Assembly: GCA_963691655.1 (NCBI GenBank)
Contig: OY829326.1
Location: 144,416,998 to 144,480,997 of the forward strand
Length of the DNA stretch: 64,000 nucleotides
Direction of reading: 5' to 3'
From: Toxonevra muliebris
Taxonomy: Eukaryota; Arthropoda; Insecta; Diptera; Pallopteridae
A model generated the notes under the pieces. That model was given only the letters and a program-made list of their open reading frames with translations, ran no database searches and was not told the DNA's origin. The position numbers were made by a program, and so were the translations under genes. Below, piece after piece: positions 50,173-62,270 of this stretch; position 1 is the stretch's first letter; each line of letters opens with the position of its first letter.

Positions 50173-52170
50173 TTATGTCGACCTAAGCTCTTTCAATATG
50201 TTGCCAAAGATTTTATAATTATGCAATTCTTATTTTCAAACATTTTTATGAAACAAAATGAAATATTCAAAAAAAAAAAAAAAAAAAATTAAATTTTTTA
50301 TAAAAAACTTTGCATGCAGAAGTTTTAAATTTTTTTAATATCACGATCTAAAATTCTTATTTTTTAGTTATAAAAAGAAATTAAAAATCAAACAAGGTTT
50401 TGAGATATACTGGAGGTTTTGAAATTTAATTGGGGGGCTATAAAATTATTCTGGCTACTTTGCTGCAAGAACTTTCGCATGGACTGCCTAGAATTTTCCC
50501 AGTTCAATCCCCTTCTGAAGCAAAAACCTCCAGTAGAAATAAAGGCAATTTCACAGTTCGGATTCTGCATAAAACTGTAGGCCTCTTGCATTCATAAACA
50601 AACATGGGAATACACAAGCAGAAGCTACTTCTGGAGCCACAAACTGGATTTGCCTCAGTAAATGGATGCCAATCGACGCGGCTTAGATTACTATTAGGAG
50701 TAAAGATTTTCTTGAATACTCAAATATACATTTATATTAAATTCCCTAATATTTGGGGAGTCTAAAATCAAGAAATCAAATTTTTGAAATTTTTGCAATT
50801 TTTTCATTTAATTTTTTTTTTGTTTTAAAATTTCTATAAAATAGATACAATTGCAAATATTCTATGATTTTTCTTTTTAATGTTCAACAGATTTTTTTTG
50901 TTAGTGTATGCTCGAACAAAATAAAGGATTTTTGAATTTTAGATCCTTTTGTAAAAGAATTCGGCTCTCTAAAATTTTAAAACTTAACACTTTTCATAGT
51001 AAGCTATATGAATCTGGAAATTTTTGCGCTGAAATGTAAATAGCAAATAGTTACAACAGATTTTCAAAAACACAGACTCAGTATCGAACTAAAAAAAAAC
51101 AATAACAACAACAAAACAAAAACTTGGTTAGGAGTTTTTACTCTAAAGTAAAATAAGCTTAGCTCAGCTTTCTATATATTTTTTTTACGCAATTTTTTCA
51201 GGATATTAAACTTTAAACTAAACTTGTTTTCTTTTTAATGCTTTTGATTTCATTCACAAAATTTCTACACGGAAAATTTTAGAAACTCACAACTAAGTCA
51301 AGAATCTAGGGTTCGAAAGTAGAAATATTTATTGAATTTTTTACAATTTTTATATTGAATTCTTGTCTTTGGAATAGCTACTGGTTTAGCTACAGATCTA
51401 TACTAGAAAGGAATAACAGCTTAAGCTTTTTTTCTTTTTTGTCATCCAAGTCGAGTTAGGCTGCTTTTCCTTTTTACCACAGATATAAAAAATGGTTTAG
51501 TTGCAAATACATATACAGTAATTTTTTCATATAATGTTTCGAAAAAAACTCAAACTCACTGCTTTTAAAATTTTTCTTTTATTTTCTTGCGTTTTTGTCT
51601 TTTTTGAGGACTTTCTAATTTTGGATTTGGACTGATAGATCTTTAAAAAGTTTATAACGTTTTCTTAAGCTGCTACCAAATCGAAATCAAACTCTGATTT
51701 ATACTCTCAGAGAACAACAACAAATTTTAAGTAATTAAATTTCAAAGAAGGCAACTTCAAGAATCGTCGCATTTTCACTATTCATTTTGCAAAAAATATT
51801 TCAAACAAAAATTAAAACCCACACAAGATTTCACGCTTTAAGATATTTATGCGTTTTTGAGTTCTTTCTTAAAAAAAATTAAGAACAAAAAAAAAAAATA
51901 ATAATTTTTTTTTTTGCATTTTTCATTGCATGAGAAAAAAAAGAAACACTAAAATATTCTTGCTATCTTTCACATGTTGTATAAACTTTCACAAAAACTC
52001 GTCACAGCAAATTATTAATAAAAAACTAGCGTTTTAAAAGCTGCAACTGTTTTCGAAAGCGTTACAAAATTTCTAGTAACATATTTCCGCACTTATTATA
52101 AACGCAACTACAGCACAGTTTCGAATTTGAAGAATAAACTGTTTGGAAGAATTTTGAATTGATCGCTTAC
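50173..52170. other. ct intron sequence next to the first coding exon
   Basis: No further exon is seen. Bases 50400-50700 are less AT-rich and contain a 67-codon minus-strand frame (50388-50591) of unknown nature, not resembling Cut. The rest is AT-rich. Confidence 0.45.
52165..52170 (-). other. ct: 5' splice site of the first large ct intron
   Basis: The minus strand reads CAG|GTAAGC across 52173-52165, a near-consensus insect donor immediately after the conserved FWQQ codons. The reading frame stays open beyond it (VSDQFKIL, then a stop at 52108), but those residues do not resemble Cut, which supports splicing here. No matching acceptor followed by Cut-like coding sequence was recognised in 1-52164, so the intron probably exceeds 52 kb. 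Confidence 0.85.
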
Positions 52171-52290
52171 CTGTTGCCAAAATTGTGCCAATAAATAGAT
52201 TTGCTCCTTTTTGAAAAACCAATCCATTGATTGAACAGCCGTCAAATCCATATCGGCTGTCCCGGCTGCTTGTGGCAATGTTGGCTGCAT
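52171..52290 (-). CDS. ct: First coding exon of homeobox transcription factor Cut (N-terminal 40 residues)
   Basis: Read on the minus strand, this exon encodes 40 residues beginning MQPTLPQAAGTADMDL and ending KKEQIYLLAQFWQQ. This closely matches, from memory, the N-terminus of Drosophila Cut, a nuclear CUX-family repressor/activator with three cut repeats and a homeodomain that specifies external sense organs, wing margin and other cell fates. None of those DNA-binding domains is in this exon; they must lie in later exons to the left, outside the window. The ATG at 52288-52290 is the first AUG in its reading frame after an in-frame TAG at 52750-52752, so the start is well supported, although its context (C at -3) is not strong. 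The exon ends in phase 0 at CAG|GTAAGC, exactly where the fly protein continues with Arg-Ala-Thr-Leu. One small difference from the remembered fly sequence is SMDWFF in place of SINDWFF. Confidence 0.9.
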
Positions 52291-52752
52291 TCGGTGGCTG
52301 CTTTTGTTGCTGATGTTGTTGTTGAGGAGATTCAGATTTAAATTCAGATTCAGATTGGTGGTGGAGTTTTCAATAGTAGCAGCTACTATAGGTGCCGATG
52401 TGATTATTGTTGTTGTTGTTGGTGGTGATGTTGCAGCAGCAGCAGCAGCAGCTACAGCGGCGCCAGCAGCAGCAACAACACTATCATCAGCAACACTATC
52501 ACCACCAGCAGCAGCAGCAGTAGCAGCTGTTGTTGTTGTTGAAGCAACAAAAGCCGTTTTTGTTTTTGTTGCTATTGTGGCGGAGGTTGTTGTTGCTGTC
52601 AGCTTAGTCGCTGCTTTGCGTCTGTTTTTATTAATAATATTGTTGTTTTTGTTGTTGTTGTGGTTTTTCTGACCAATTTTATTCAATTTTTCCAAGCTAT
52701 TCTTCCTTAATGTATCCAGTTTTGAATTTGTTTGTTTTTTGTTTATTTTCTA
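52291..52752 (-). other. ct: ct 5' leader with a 153-codon AUG-less open frame
   Basis: Upstream of the ct ATG the same frame stays open for 153 codons to a TAG at 52750-52752, with no AUG in it. The conceptual peptide is low complexity: Asn-rich, then Thr-rich, then long Ala runs, then (Asn-Leu) repeats. It reflects CAN, GCN and AAY trinucleotide repeats visible on the plus strand as GTT/GCA runs at about 52310-52670. The most likely reading is a repeat-rich 5' UTR. Translation from a near-cognate codon (a TTG at 52695 and a CTG are in frame) is possible but unsupported. The plus-strand open frame over the same bases (52304-52672) is a repeat shadow. Confidence 0.6.
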
Positions 52753-52949
52753 TGCCAAAAAATTAATTTAATTTAAAATTAAGATAATTTTTATTCAATT
52801 TATGTTTAAATTTGAATTTTGCCATTTAAATTGTGAATTCCTTTTTTGATTTTTGTTTACGAAATTTTAAAAAATTTTTCTTTTAGAATTTTAATTTCTT
52901 TTTTTTTCACTAAATTTTTGTTGTTGTTTTTTCCACTTAATTTTCGTTG

Positions 52950-53000
52950 TTGTTTTTTCCATTCACACAGTCACCGCACTTCACTCTATATATGCAAAAA
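52950..53000 (-). promoter_or_regulatory. ct: Candidate TATA-type core promoter of ct
   Basis: The minus strand contains GCATATATAGAG with the TATA at 52994-52987, which would place a start near 52960 and give a leader of about 670 nt. No good initiator (TCAKTY) is seen at the expected spacing. A competing candidate is an initiator match TTCAGTC with its A at 53600, with a 4-of-5 DPE-like match (ACATC) near +28. The transcription start is therefore unresolved. Confidence 0.2.
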
Positions 53001-55200
53001 AATATGCCGAGTGTAGAAATTTTTTAGCATATTTTAAATTTTGGAAAATTTCATTGCCTTTAAAATTCAAATTCGCTTATGTTTTCATATAATTTCCAAA
53101 GAAAAATTCACTTTTTTGCAAACAATTTTTCAATTAAAAATTTTTATTCACCTTATTCCGTTTTCGTTCACTTAAATTTCTATTAAAATTTTAAACTTTT
53201 TCACTTTGTTTTATCGTTTAATGATTTTCAATTAAATTTTTTTTCAAATTAATTTTTTTCATTGCATCAATTCAATTTTTAATCAAAATGCAGCCGCGCT
53301 CTCCTCATACACATGCATGTATGTATATATGTATTTGCAGTAATGCACACGTATGTACTACATAAAACAAAAACAACAAAATATTCTTTTTTTAAATTAT
53401 TTTTTCACTAATTAATTAAATAAAATTTTCAGAATTAATTTGATTTGTTGTTGTTCTTCTTCTTCTTTTTTCTACTTGTATGTACTTGTTTTTGTTGTAT
53501 TGTTATTATTATTATTGTTGTTGTTGTTGCACACGAATAACAACGACAGCGCAACTCTAATCTAATAAGATGTTGCCTGTCACGAATTCAGCTGATGACT
53601 GAACAAATCGAACATTAACGAAGCACACACAACCCTCTGCGCTGCTGCTGCGCTGTATATACCATTCATTTATGCCTGTTTGTGTGTGTGTGTATGAACA
53701 CGCTCTTATTGTTTTTGTTTTTGTTTTTTTTCGTCTTGTTGTTGCTGCTGCTGTTGGTATTTTCTTTTTTTAACATCGGTTGGTTCGGTTTTGTTTGTTT
53801 GTTTGTCGTTGTCCGCGCGCTGTATTCGTCTTCGTTTATTCGTTCATCGTTCGTTCGTTGGTTGGAGTCTTGCGCTCACCAATTTAATATCAAACAGAAA
53901 TCCACTCATACTTCAGCATGCACACATATGTGGGTATAGTCGTGTGTATGTGTGTGTGTGTGTATGCACTCCATTGCCATCACCATCATCATCGTCATCA
54001 TCAACATCATCATCGTAGTCGTCGTCGTCGACACCAACAACAACAGCAGCAGCAACAGCAACGAAATTGGAAAATTTTATTTCGAACCAATTCTTTTTTT
54101 TTTTTTACTTTGAGTTTTGTCTTTTTTCATATGCATTTTCTTTATATGCTGCTGCTGGTGGTGCTGTTGCTGCTGCTGCTACACACTCTAAAATCGAATT
54201 TATGTATGTTTGAAGCAGAGCGCACTTGTTAAACAGCAGCTCACGAGTTTCATTCGTTTTCGCTCTCTTATTTTATAGTGTGCGTGTGTATGTGTATTTG
54301 CATGTGCGGCGCTGCACTTTGTTTTTCTTTTTCGATTTTTCCATTTTTCTTCGATTTTGATTTGGATTTATTCTTTTTTTTTTGTATTTTTTCTCAGTGC
54401 TCTCTCACTCACTCTACTCTCTACACTCAGTTATATATGGCGCTCTTGCGCTAGCTATATTTTGGTGAGTATCGCTCTTCTGATTGTTTTTGTTTTTTTA
54501 TTATTTATTTTTTCTCTATTTTTTATTGCATGTATTGAAATTCATTCATTCAGCTTTGTTGGTTTTTTTTTCATGCCCAACATTTCGTTTGCTATTTCAT
54601 TCTTACACATTTGAGGTAGGGTGGGTGGTAGGAAGTGGAAGAAGGCTGTGAAGAAATCCAATTTTTTTCTATATGCTTTATTTTGCACGATTCAATACGA
54701 TTACTTGTTTTTGTTCTGTGGTTGTTGTTGTTCATCAGGCACTTTTTCTTGTGAGAGTGTGTATGTGAGGTGGAGCGCGAGCGAGCGAACGATGGATGGA
54801 TGGATGCTTATGATAGTGGTGTTGCTTTATTGTGATTGTATGTATGTAGTTGTTGTTGTTGTTTGGAAATATCTATAGGGAAATTGTCGTCGTCGTCGCA
54901 GAGTGAATATGTCTTTTGATTATGTTTTTTACTTTTGCTTTTGATTTTTTTCAATTGGCTTTTTTTTTGTTTTTGGGTTTATTGAGCATTGAGTGAGTAC
55001 AAGAGGATTTGTGTTTTGAGTGAAGTGGTGTTATTTTTGTTTTGCTTGCTATATTTTTATTGGAGAAATGTTCGAGTCTGGAAAGTATAGAATTGACTTA
55101 ACTGAGGGGGAGTTAATTTTTTGGTTAAACTGATCGATGCTTACGGGTATTATGGTTTTTGTGCATTAAAACGATAAAAATGTATAAAAACGTTTGCAAA
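53001..55200 (-). promoter_or_regulatory. Promoter-proximal region upstream of ct, CTCTC- and trinucleotide-rich
   Basis: No gene is seen. The stretch is locally less AT-rich than the rest and carries GCTGCTGCTG at 53641, TG repeats near 53670 and 53945-53962, CAT/GTC trinucleotide runs at 53980-54030, CAG/CAA runs at 54035-54060, clustered CTCTC words at 54390-54430 (the GAGA-factor core is GAGAG) and a GCGAGCGAGCG block near 54778. Clustered GAGAG-type words upstream of a developmental gene are typical of promoter-proximal DNA, but that role is inferred. The short open frames here are repeat artefacts. Confidence 0.4.
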
Positions 55201-58200
55201 ATCTACATATAAATGCTCCCTATCTATTAGTCTGCTTGTATGATTTTTTTTTTTTTTGTTCAATTTATGGATATCCAACTCTTGGGAATCTTTAGCTTCG
55301 TCGATCCCATTTAATTAAATGTATGGTTTTTATTGACATTTATTTCATTTTTTATATTTATAAATATTAATCGCTTAGAATTTCGGGGATTTCAAGTACA
55401 TGTGCATTGGAATAAGAAGAACACGATAGCATTTATAACTCAATTCTATCTTAAGTCGACTTAAGCGTTTATTGCTTTGAGTTTCCGGATCATCGACTAA
55501 CTTGAAATACATGATTTGAAATAAATGCTAGGTCCCTTAAAAATAAAAAGTATTTAAAAGCTTTAAGATTCCAACAGCAATTTACGTTACACGCACATAA
55601 TTTAGTTACTCCCACTAAAGTTATCTGAAAAAGCAACAACAAAAATGATATGAAAGAAAACTCAATTTTTCTCTTTTACACAAAAGTAAACAAAAACCAG
55701 TAAAAAAAAAGACGCTATAACAATAAAAAAATTCAATACCAATTTTTTGTTCCGTATAAAATACAAAATACAACAACAACGGTAAAATAACAGCAACCGC
55801 ATCCATTACCCACCAACACCATGAACAACAACACCAGATGCAGAAGAAAAAAAATGTGCTCTTATTTTTCTCCTACATTTTTTTTCTCTAGTTGCTCCTA
55901 TACAAAATTTTCTTTCACTCAAAGTGCATAAAAAAAAGCTACAACAAAATAGAAAAAACAAAAACTAAACAAAAAGAAAAGAAAACTTATAAAAAATATT
56001 TCTTTCTCATTTGTTCACATGTGAATTGAATATGATTGACAATCGATGGATGAATGAATGAATGAGAGTAAACGATATCGTATACACTGGAAATGTTTTT
56101 TTTTTTTTGTAGGTGGTAGAGAAGGATTTATTGAAGGTTCTCATACTTGTATAGAGAGAGGGAGTCCCCAAAGCAGCAACAATACTACTATAAATATGAG
56201 TGTGAGTTGTGTGTGTGTGTGTGTGTGTTTCTGAAAATGCGAGAGGAGCGCGCTAATGCGAACACATACGAGTACAAGTAAATGTAAAGAAAATTGTTGT
56301 AGCGTAGATGGATAAAAAATTTCAAACGCAAAGAAAAATATTGAAAAAACATTTAAGCAGATGAAAAAGTAGAGGCAAAAAAAAAACTTACGACGATTGG
56401 TGCTTTTCAAGCTCCAAGTGATTTGGTGGCGGCACTCACTGTCGAGAGGTGCAAATTATTAATATGAGAGACGCGGTGGTAGTTGTCGGGTAGGTAATGA
56501 GTGCGGGTGGTGGGGGAAGAGATTAATGCGTTTGATGTTAGAGAAAGAGAAGGTTCTTTATAGGAGCAGAAGTTATGGATAGTTTTTTTTTAAGGTAAAA
56601 GTTAACATTTTGATTTTTTTTTTTTTTTTTGTGGCAAAATGGAATATATTTAATTATTTTAATAGATTTCTACAGAGCAGTTACCTTTCTTAGGGTATAT
56701 TTTCTACTTAATAATGTCGACATCTTAAATATTTCTGTAAAATAATTCTAGCATAAATCGTTGCAAAAGCAAAAATAAGATTTTAATTTAAGTTAAGATT
56801 GAAAGAAGCAATTTCTCATGTAAAAATGTATGCATTTTGCATTCTTATTAAAATACCTACTCTCTCTTTTGCTCTCTTCCTACTTCCCCGCATCACATAC
56901 TTCAACAAATCTTAGCTAACTGATGCCACTGCACATTTCTTCACTCTCCCACATTCTATTTCCCTTCAACTATGTACATGCATACAGAAAAACAATAAAA
57001 TAAATAAAAAGACTGCAGAACCGCAATAGTGAATTAGAGTTGAACTTGCAACATCGTTGTACATGCAACTTCAATGTTGACAACAACGACAATGACTACA
57101 TGCTACAAAAACAACAACACGACCATGAATTTTCTTCCGGCACGCGTATTTTTTCTTCTTTTTTTTTTTTTTTTGTTGTGTTTCTTATTTTGCAAAATCT
57201 AAACAAACAAAAGAAATGGCAAATGAGTGAAAAGTAAAAAAAAGAAACAATTTGCAACAACAAAAACAAAAGCACATAGCATAGGAATTAAAGAAACCAT
57301 TTTAATAGTTTAAAAGCGTTGACTTCTCTCAAGGCAACCCGCGGAGTGAAATGAACTCTTCGTGCGGCGGCAGAGCTGAACAGAGCAGCGTAGCCCCCAA
57401 CAGCAGACTACACACAATAAAGTTAACGGGACAATGTTGAAAGCCGAAGGGAAGAAGCTTTAAAACAGGGTAGCGACGGATGCTGCGGCTGGCATTGAAG
57501 AGAAGCTGGCAATGGCGATGATGAAAACGATGAAAAGTTGAGCTGGCAATTAAATTCAAAAAAAGAATAAAAATGCAAGAAGTGAATTTGGAAAAGAAAT
57601 AAAGGAAATGAATGCTAGATGCAAATATCCATGGATTAAATAAAAAAATTGACTGAAATGAGTAATAAAATCGGATATGAAAATGGCAGAAAATGAAGGA
57701 ATTGCATAAAATGTGATTCAAAAGTAGTAGAAGAAACAAAAGCTTGAAAATGTGTACGAAAAATTGAAGTCTACATATACACACATATCCATTGAAAAAT
57801 GAAAATGATGCGAAACAAGTGTTTGATCAGTTTTTCTATAATATTTTTGTTTCTTTTATCTTATGCAGCAGCAACACAACAAAGCATATTCTTCTTTGCC
57901 AACATAGGCAGCAAGCAAATCAAGAAGAGCGTGTGCGGCGACGAAAATGAGAATCAAAACAAATAAAAAAACAAATGGAAAATGCTCAAATGTTTATGCT
58001 TGCTGCTGTATTTTCGAAGGAGAAATATGTAAACATGTTTTAGTGTGAGAGAGCGGTTAGAATTTGAACGCAGAATGTTTTTTTGTGAGAGGAGGAGAAT
58101 TTTATTTTCGAACTTCGAAAACGTCTTACTCACTCATTTTGCGCAGCTTATGAAAAAGAATGGGAATGAAATGAAAAACGGAACAAAGACAAGCATTTAC

Positions 58201-58403
58201 CCCTCCAAAGTTTGAATATCTGTGGATTTAATAAGAATTTTTGAAGTATTGTTAAATTTATTCGAAATCCAACAATTAAAGTATATTTTTTTTGAGAAAA
58301 AGTTTAAAAAGATAAAAAATGAATAAAAATTATAAAGCACTATTAGATTTTAATTAATTTAAAACTTATTTGAAAGGTATTAAAGTGAGATTTTGTTTTT
58401 AAT
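55201..58403. other. Upstream region of ct, no gene recognised
   Basis: AT-rich with (GT)n at 56209-56228, poly-T tracts and CTCTC words at 56860-56880. Bases 57330-57560 are distinctly less AT-rich (CCCGCGGAGTG, GTGCGGCGGCAGAGC, GATGCTGCGGCTGG) and could be an upstream regulatory element or non-coding exon. The 151-codon minus frame 57329-57784 across it is Phe/Leu/Ser-rich with no recognisable domain. Confidence 0.4.
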
Positions 58404-59163
58404 CAGTGTTGATAGTTGAAATTTTTTGATAGTACCTAAATTATGTAAAAACTGTACCTTTTTGAGTTCAATTGTGCCTAAAAAAAAGGCATGATCGGTA
58501 TATTTTGCTTCTATAGCTAAAAAACCGCTACATGTATGCCGAAATTTCTGAATTTTTAATTATATAGAGGTATAGGGTGGAGGTAGGAAACCAAATTTTT
58601 TACGCTGAATCAGTGTTCTGAGTTTTCCTAAGTGAAAAAATATTTGTTTTGATTATTTTCAACAACCTATGAATCGTGAGCAATATTTATTTCAAATCGT
58701 TTTTCAAAAATGGTATTTTTTTCGTTTAAAAAAAAAAATAATTGAATTGAAATTTGTCACACATTATTTAGAACAAGGTTCAGGCTTTATGTAAAAGCTC
58801 AGAAATTTTAAGAATATTTTTAAAGTTGAATTTTTTAAAATATAAATATTCAATCAAAGAAAATTAAAAAAATTCTGAACATTAGTTATTTAGAAAACTT
58901 ATTGAAATTCTTTTGAAAGCCTACTCCTTGGGCCCGCCACTGCGTTTACAAATGTATTTGTTATATATTTTCTAATCAAAACACTTTCAAGGGGGAATCC
59001 TGCGGTTGGGCCTACCAGAGAGTGTTGTATATCACTCCGTGATAAAATTTATAAATCAATGATTTTTCAAATTTTTTACCTAAAATACTTCGGTAGTGCA
59101 TAAAGTACCTTGAAGCCCAAAAAAGTCGGAAAAGGTTACAATGTACCTAAAATATCAACACTG
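58404..59163. mobile_element. hAT-like MITE, tentative (760 bp)
   Basis: Perfect 11-bp inverted ends CAGTGTTGATA, with related GTACCTAAA words inside both ends. The CAGTG start recalls hAT termini, but the 8-bp flanks do not match each other. No coding capacity was seen. A GC-richer word (GGGCCCGCCACTGCG) at 58930 may belong to a second, nested terminus. Confidence 0.5.
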
Positions 59164-61325
59164 CTTCAGATGGCACGTTAAAAGTGTTTAAATCTTCAAA
59201 AAAGAGTACAAAATTATGATGATGATGGAGAATGGGTGAATTAGGGCCTTGTAATTATGAAAAATGTAAAGTATCCATATTAAATAAAATTAGAATACAG
59301 TTCAAAAGATTATAAACTTACTAAAAAAAAAATTGTGTTGAAAATTAATGTTTTCTACATTATTAATTGAAATGTTTTCTATAGCAGAAAACACATTAAG
59401 AGCGGTTAAATTTTAAAAGAGATTAAAGAATAAGGCTTTTTTATATCAAATGTTTATGGGCTTTGTCCAAACCTCGAAAGGTTGTAAATGCAAGATATTA
59501 TATATACTTATTCTCGTTCCTCCCTTAGCATGCAGTAACCATTGAACTTCAAAGTCGGAAAATTTTGGTACTTGATATTTTTACCCTTGATATTTTTGAG
59601 AATTAATTAATTAAATAATTTTCCATTTTAGTTTCCCAATCCTTTTGAAACTAATTTGTATTTCTAAACTCAATTCCCCCTCTATTCTCTTAGACTCAAA
59701 AGAACTTTTCTCTTTCAATAAAAAAGCAGAAAAACCCACTCTTTATTGCAGTCTCTTGTGCACGCTCTCTCGTTTTTCATAAATTTCGACTCAACCTGTT
59801 CAACAATGTTTCCCGTTCAATGCTCTCAATTTTCGATAATTGGTTGTATAATAAACCAAAGAAAAAGAAGAAGAAAAAACAAAAACAAAAAAAAAATGAA
59901 GCATAAAAAAGAAAAAACGCAGCAACAACAACGAACAGCAATACAAAATCCATTTAAGCCCCGCCCCATTCGATTGGCGAGCAAAGTCGATTATGGTCAC
60001 ACACAGTCACATTTCGTGTAACATACGTGTGCAACAACAACAACAACAGCAGCAGCAATAGCAATAATACGATGATGATGTTGATGAGTGAATAGCAGTA
60101 GTAGTAGCAGCAACAGTAGGTAGCTACGGTTAACGACGTCAAACGAAGAAAAAATTGTCGCCTTTTGCCGCAATAATAACAACAACACCAAATGCAAATG
60201 CCCGTACCTACTACTACATACAACAACAATAACATGATTATCGTCAAAGTCGTCATCGTTGTGATTATTATCATCATCACAGTCGTCGTCGTCGTCGATG
60301 TCGTTGTCGTCGACGTCAACGTGTGTTCGTTATTGTTGTATTTGTCATACGCTCGTTCGGTTTGCTCGTTCATACGTTTATTCGTTTTTTTTTATTATAC
60401 CGTATAACAAATCTCTGTGTATATGCATACATACATACAATACGTACATATCGTTCGCCATTGAATTTTTAAATATTGCTTGCTTCACATGAATATTCCC
60501 ATGTGTGTGCATGAGTGTGTATGTATTTTTGTGTAGAGCAAATATGAGTAGCGTGTGTGCATGAGTGAATGAGCGCCTCAAATTCGAATATATCTCACAC
60601 ACACGTTTATTATGAGATGAAACTTTTCGGGTATGAGGTGCAAAAGAGTGCGCACGAGTTTCTTCTTCGTATCTTTCAGTAGTACCCCTATTGTTGTTGT
60701 TGTCAAATACGAGTATGTTTGATATGTGAATGAGAAGAATATCTGGTAGTTGTTTTTGTTTGTTTTTGTTTTCTTTACATTCACAGTATGATTGAAATTA
60801 TGATTATTATTATGTATTTTGTTGTTGTTTATTACTTGTTGTCTTTTTACCTTCATCTTTTTTCAGGTGTAACTATTTACTAAATACTAGAATGCTTATA
60901 TTTATATAAATATGAATATCTTATTATTATTAAGAGAGTTTAGCAAGGAAGGTAAAAAAGAAGTTAGTAAGTGATTTGGAGGGCGTTATTATTTGTTGTT
61001 TAACTATTTTTAATTGTATCTATGCACATATGAACATTGTGGATAAAGAATTGTTGGTGGTTCCAAACTGTTGCTTTCACGGAGTATAGTATTGGATTAA
61101 GTTTTATTCTTGCGTTTGTTTGTGCAGAGTGGGGAGGAAGAGAAAAGAATAGTGATGTTGTTAACTAATTATTTTGTGATTGCTAGGTAAAACTAATGAA
61201 GTGCCTACCTAATAGGGAAAGTTGTTGTTTTACAACTTGAAAGCAGTATTGGCCAAAGCTTAGCACGCGTGCACAATAATTTTCAAACCTATAGGGCTCA
61301 TTGCATAGTGCCATGGCTGCTTTAA
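59164..61325. other. Upstream region of ct, microsatellite-rich
   Basis: No gene is seen. CAA/CAG runs at 59924-59935 and 60029-60056, GTC/ATC runs at 60242-60320, GTTGTT at 60691-60704 and CA/TG runs around 60500-60605. Overlapping open frames on both strands at 59746-60407 all come from these trinucleotide runs. Confidence 0.55.
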
Positions 61326-61952
61326 CCGTCCGTTTGGCACATGGGTCCAGCCAGGCCTTTTTCGATTTCAATTGCAATTTTAATATATTTCAGATTGAAC
61401 TTGCGACTTCAAATTTTATGACTTTTACTAAATATTCATTGTCTATCATACTTGAGGATCCGAGTCATATGAGGAAAATTATAATGACATGCAATTCAAT
61501 ATACTTTTCGGTTTGGCACATGTGGTCTGGCCAGACCCGCATATATTTTATATGACCAACAACACTCAAAAGTGGACTATGTTTGCGTTTGATGAATCCA
61601 TTGGACAAATACTATTCGCATTTCATCACAAAACTTCATTCATAAACATAATATACCTCAAAATAAAAGGTAAAAATTAATGAGACAAAAAAATATTTTA
61701 CCTGTGTTTCACCTGTTTTCTACTTGATATTTTTTCTTATTTTTACTTGAGCACGTAATCGAATATATGCGAAAGGCACTAGAGACAATGAAAAATTCAA
61801 AAACATTTACTTGCATGTTATATAAATGCATTTTATTGGATGTCGAAAAACACAATATTCTCATACATTTGTATGAAAATACATAGGGGTCTGGCCAGAC
61901 CACATGTCATGTGCCAAAGTAAAGGTTATCGAAACATGTGCCAAACGAAGGG
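61326..61952. mobile_element. piggyBac-like MITE with subterminal palindromes (627 bp)
   Basis: The ends CCGTCCGTTTGGCACATG and, reverse-complemented on the right, CCCTTCGTTTGGCACATG are flanked by TTAA at 61322-61325 and 61953-61956. Inside, TTTGGCACATG followed by the palindrome GGTCTGGCCAGACC occurs at 61511-61537 and, inverted, at 61888-61918. No intact transposase is present. The second inner pair may be a subterminal repeat or an element nested in a relative. Confidence 0.8.
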
Positions 61953-62022
61953 TTAAAGGAAGATTTTGTGAAAATGTGGGTACTACAAATTACTATGGGC
62001 GTAGCGATAGGAATACAAGAGG

Positions 62023-62270
62023 GCGTTTGACCGAGTGTGGCATAAAGCACTAGTGTTGAAACTGATTGCGCATGGGGATGGTAATAACTTCACTCGTGAG
62101 ACTACGAATGGTCGTTCTATCTGTATTGTGATAGACAGTAATCCTTCAGCGGATCATTCTATTAAGGCTGCAGTGCCGCAAGCTCCGTCCTCGTTCCTTT
62201 TCCTTTTCTGCATCAATGACCTTCACTCATTGACTTGTTTGCGGGCGACAACACAATTTCTGATTCATAA
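62023..62270 (+). pseudogene. Reverse-transcriptase fragment of a jockey-like non-LTR retrotransposon
   Basis: The plus strand encodes AFDRVWHKALVLKLIAHG, the start of the palm motif AFDxVWHxxLxxKL. It then encodes AAVPQAPSSFLFLFCINDL, equivalent to the GVPQGSxLSPxLFLLFINDL block. After a frame change it encodes FAGDNTISDS in place of the catalytic FADDxxxxS block, one Asp being changed to Gly. The region between the first two blocks is divergent. Neither an upstream endonuclease nor a tail was found, so it is a short relic. It may belong to the same broad family as the fragment at 36.5-37.1 kb. Confidence 0.8.

Larger units (their letters stand above)
1..52170 (-). other. ct: Large ct intron (3' end outside window)
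   Basis: From the donor at 52170 to the left edge no stretch with coding character was recognised apart from mobile-element remnants. Open frames are short, AT-rich and of low complexity. Large introns are expected for ct, whose Drosophila transcription unit spans tens of kilobases. The intron contains many tandem duplications and at least ten small mobile-element remnants, listed separately. Any enhancers inside it cannot be located from composition alone. Confidence 0.7.

Noticed and set aside
52108..52170. Continuation of the ct frame past FWQQ
   Set aside because: Follows a consensus GTAAGC donor, does not resemble Cut and soon hits a stop; treated as intron.
52304..52672. 122-codon plus-strand Ala/Val-rich frame
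   Set aside because: Antisense shadow of the ct leader repeats.
57329..57784. 151-codon minus-strand open frame
   Set aside because: Phe/Leu/Ser/His-rich composition from purine-rich plus-strand DNA, no domain, signal or splice context, and no resemblance to any family.
59954..60373. 139-codon minus-strand open frame and overlapping frames on both strands
   Set aside because: Built from GTC/CAA/ATC trinucleotide runs giving poly-Thr, poly-Leu and poly-Val; overlapping frames on both strands are typical of such repeats.
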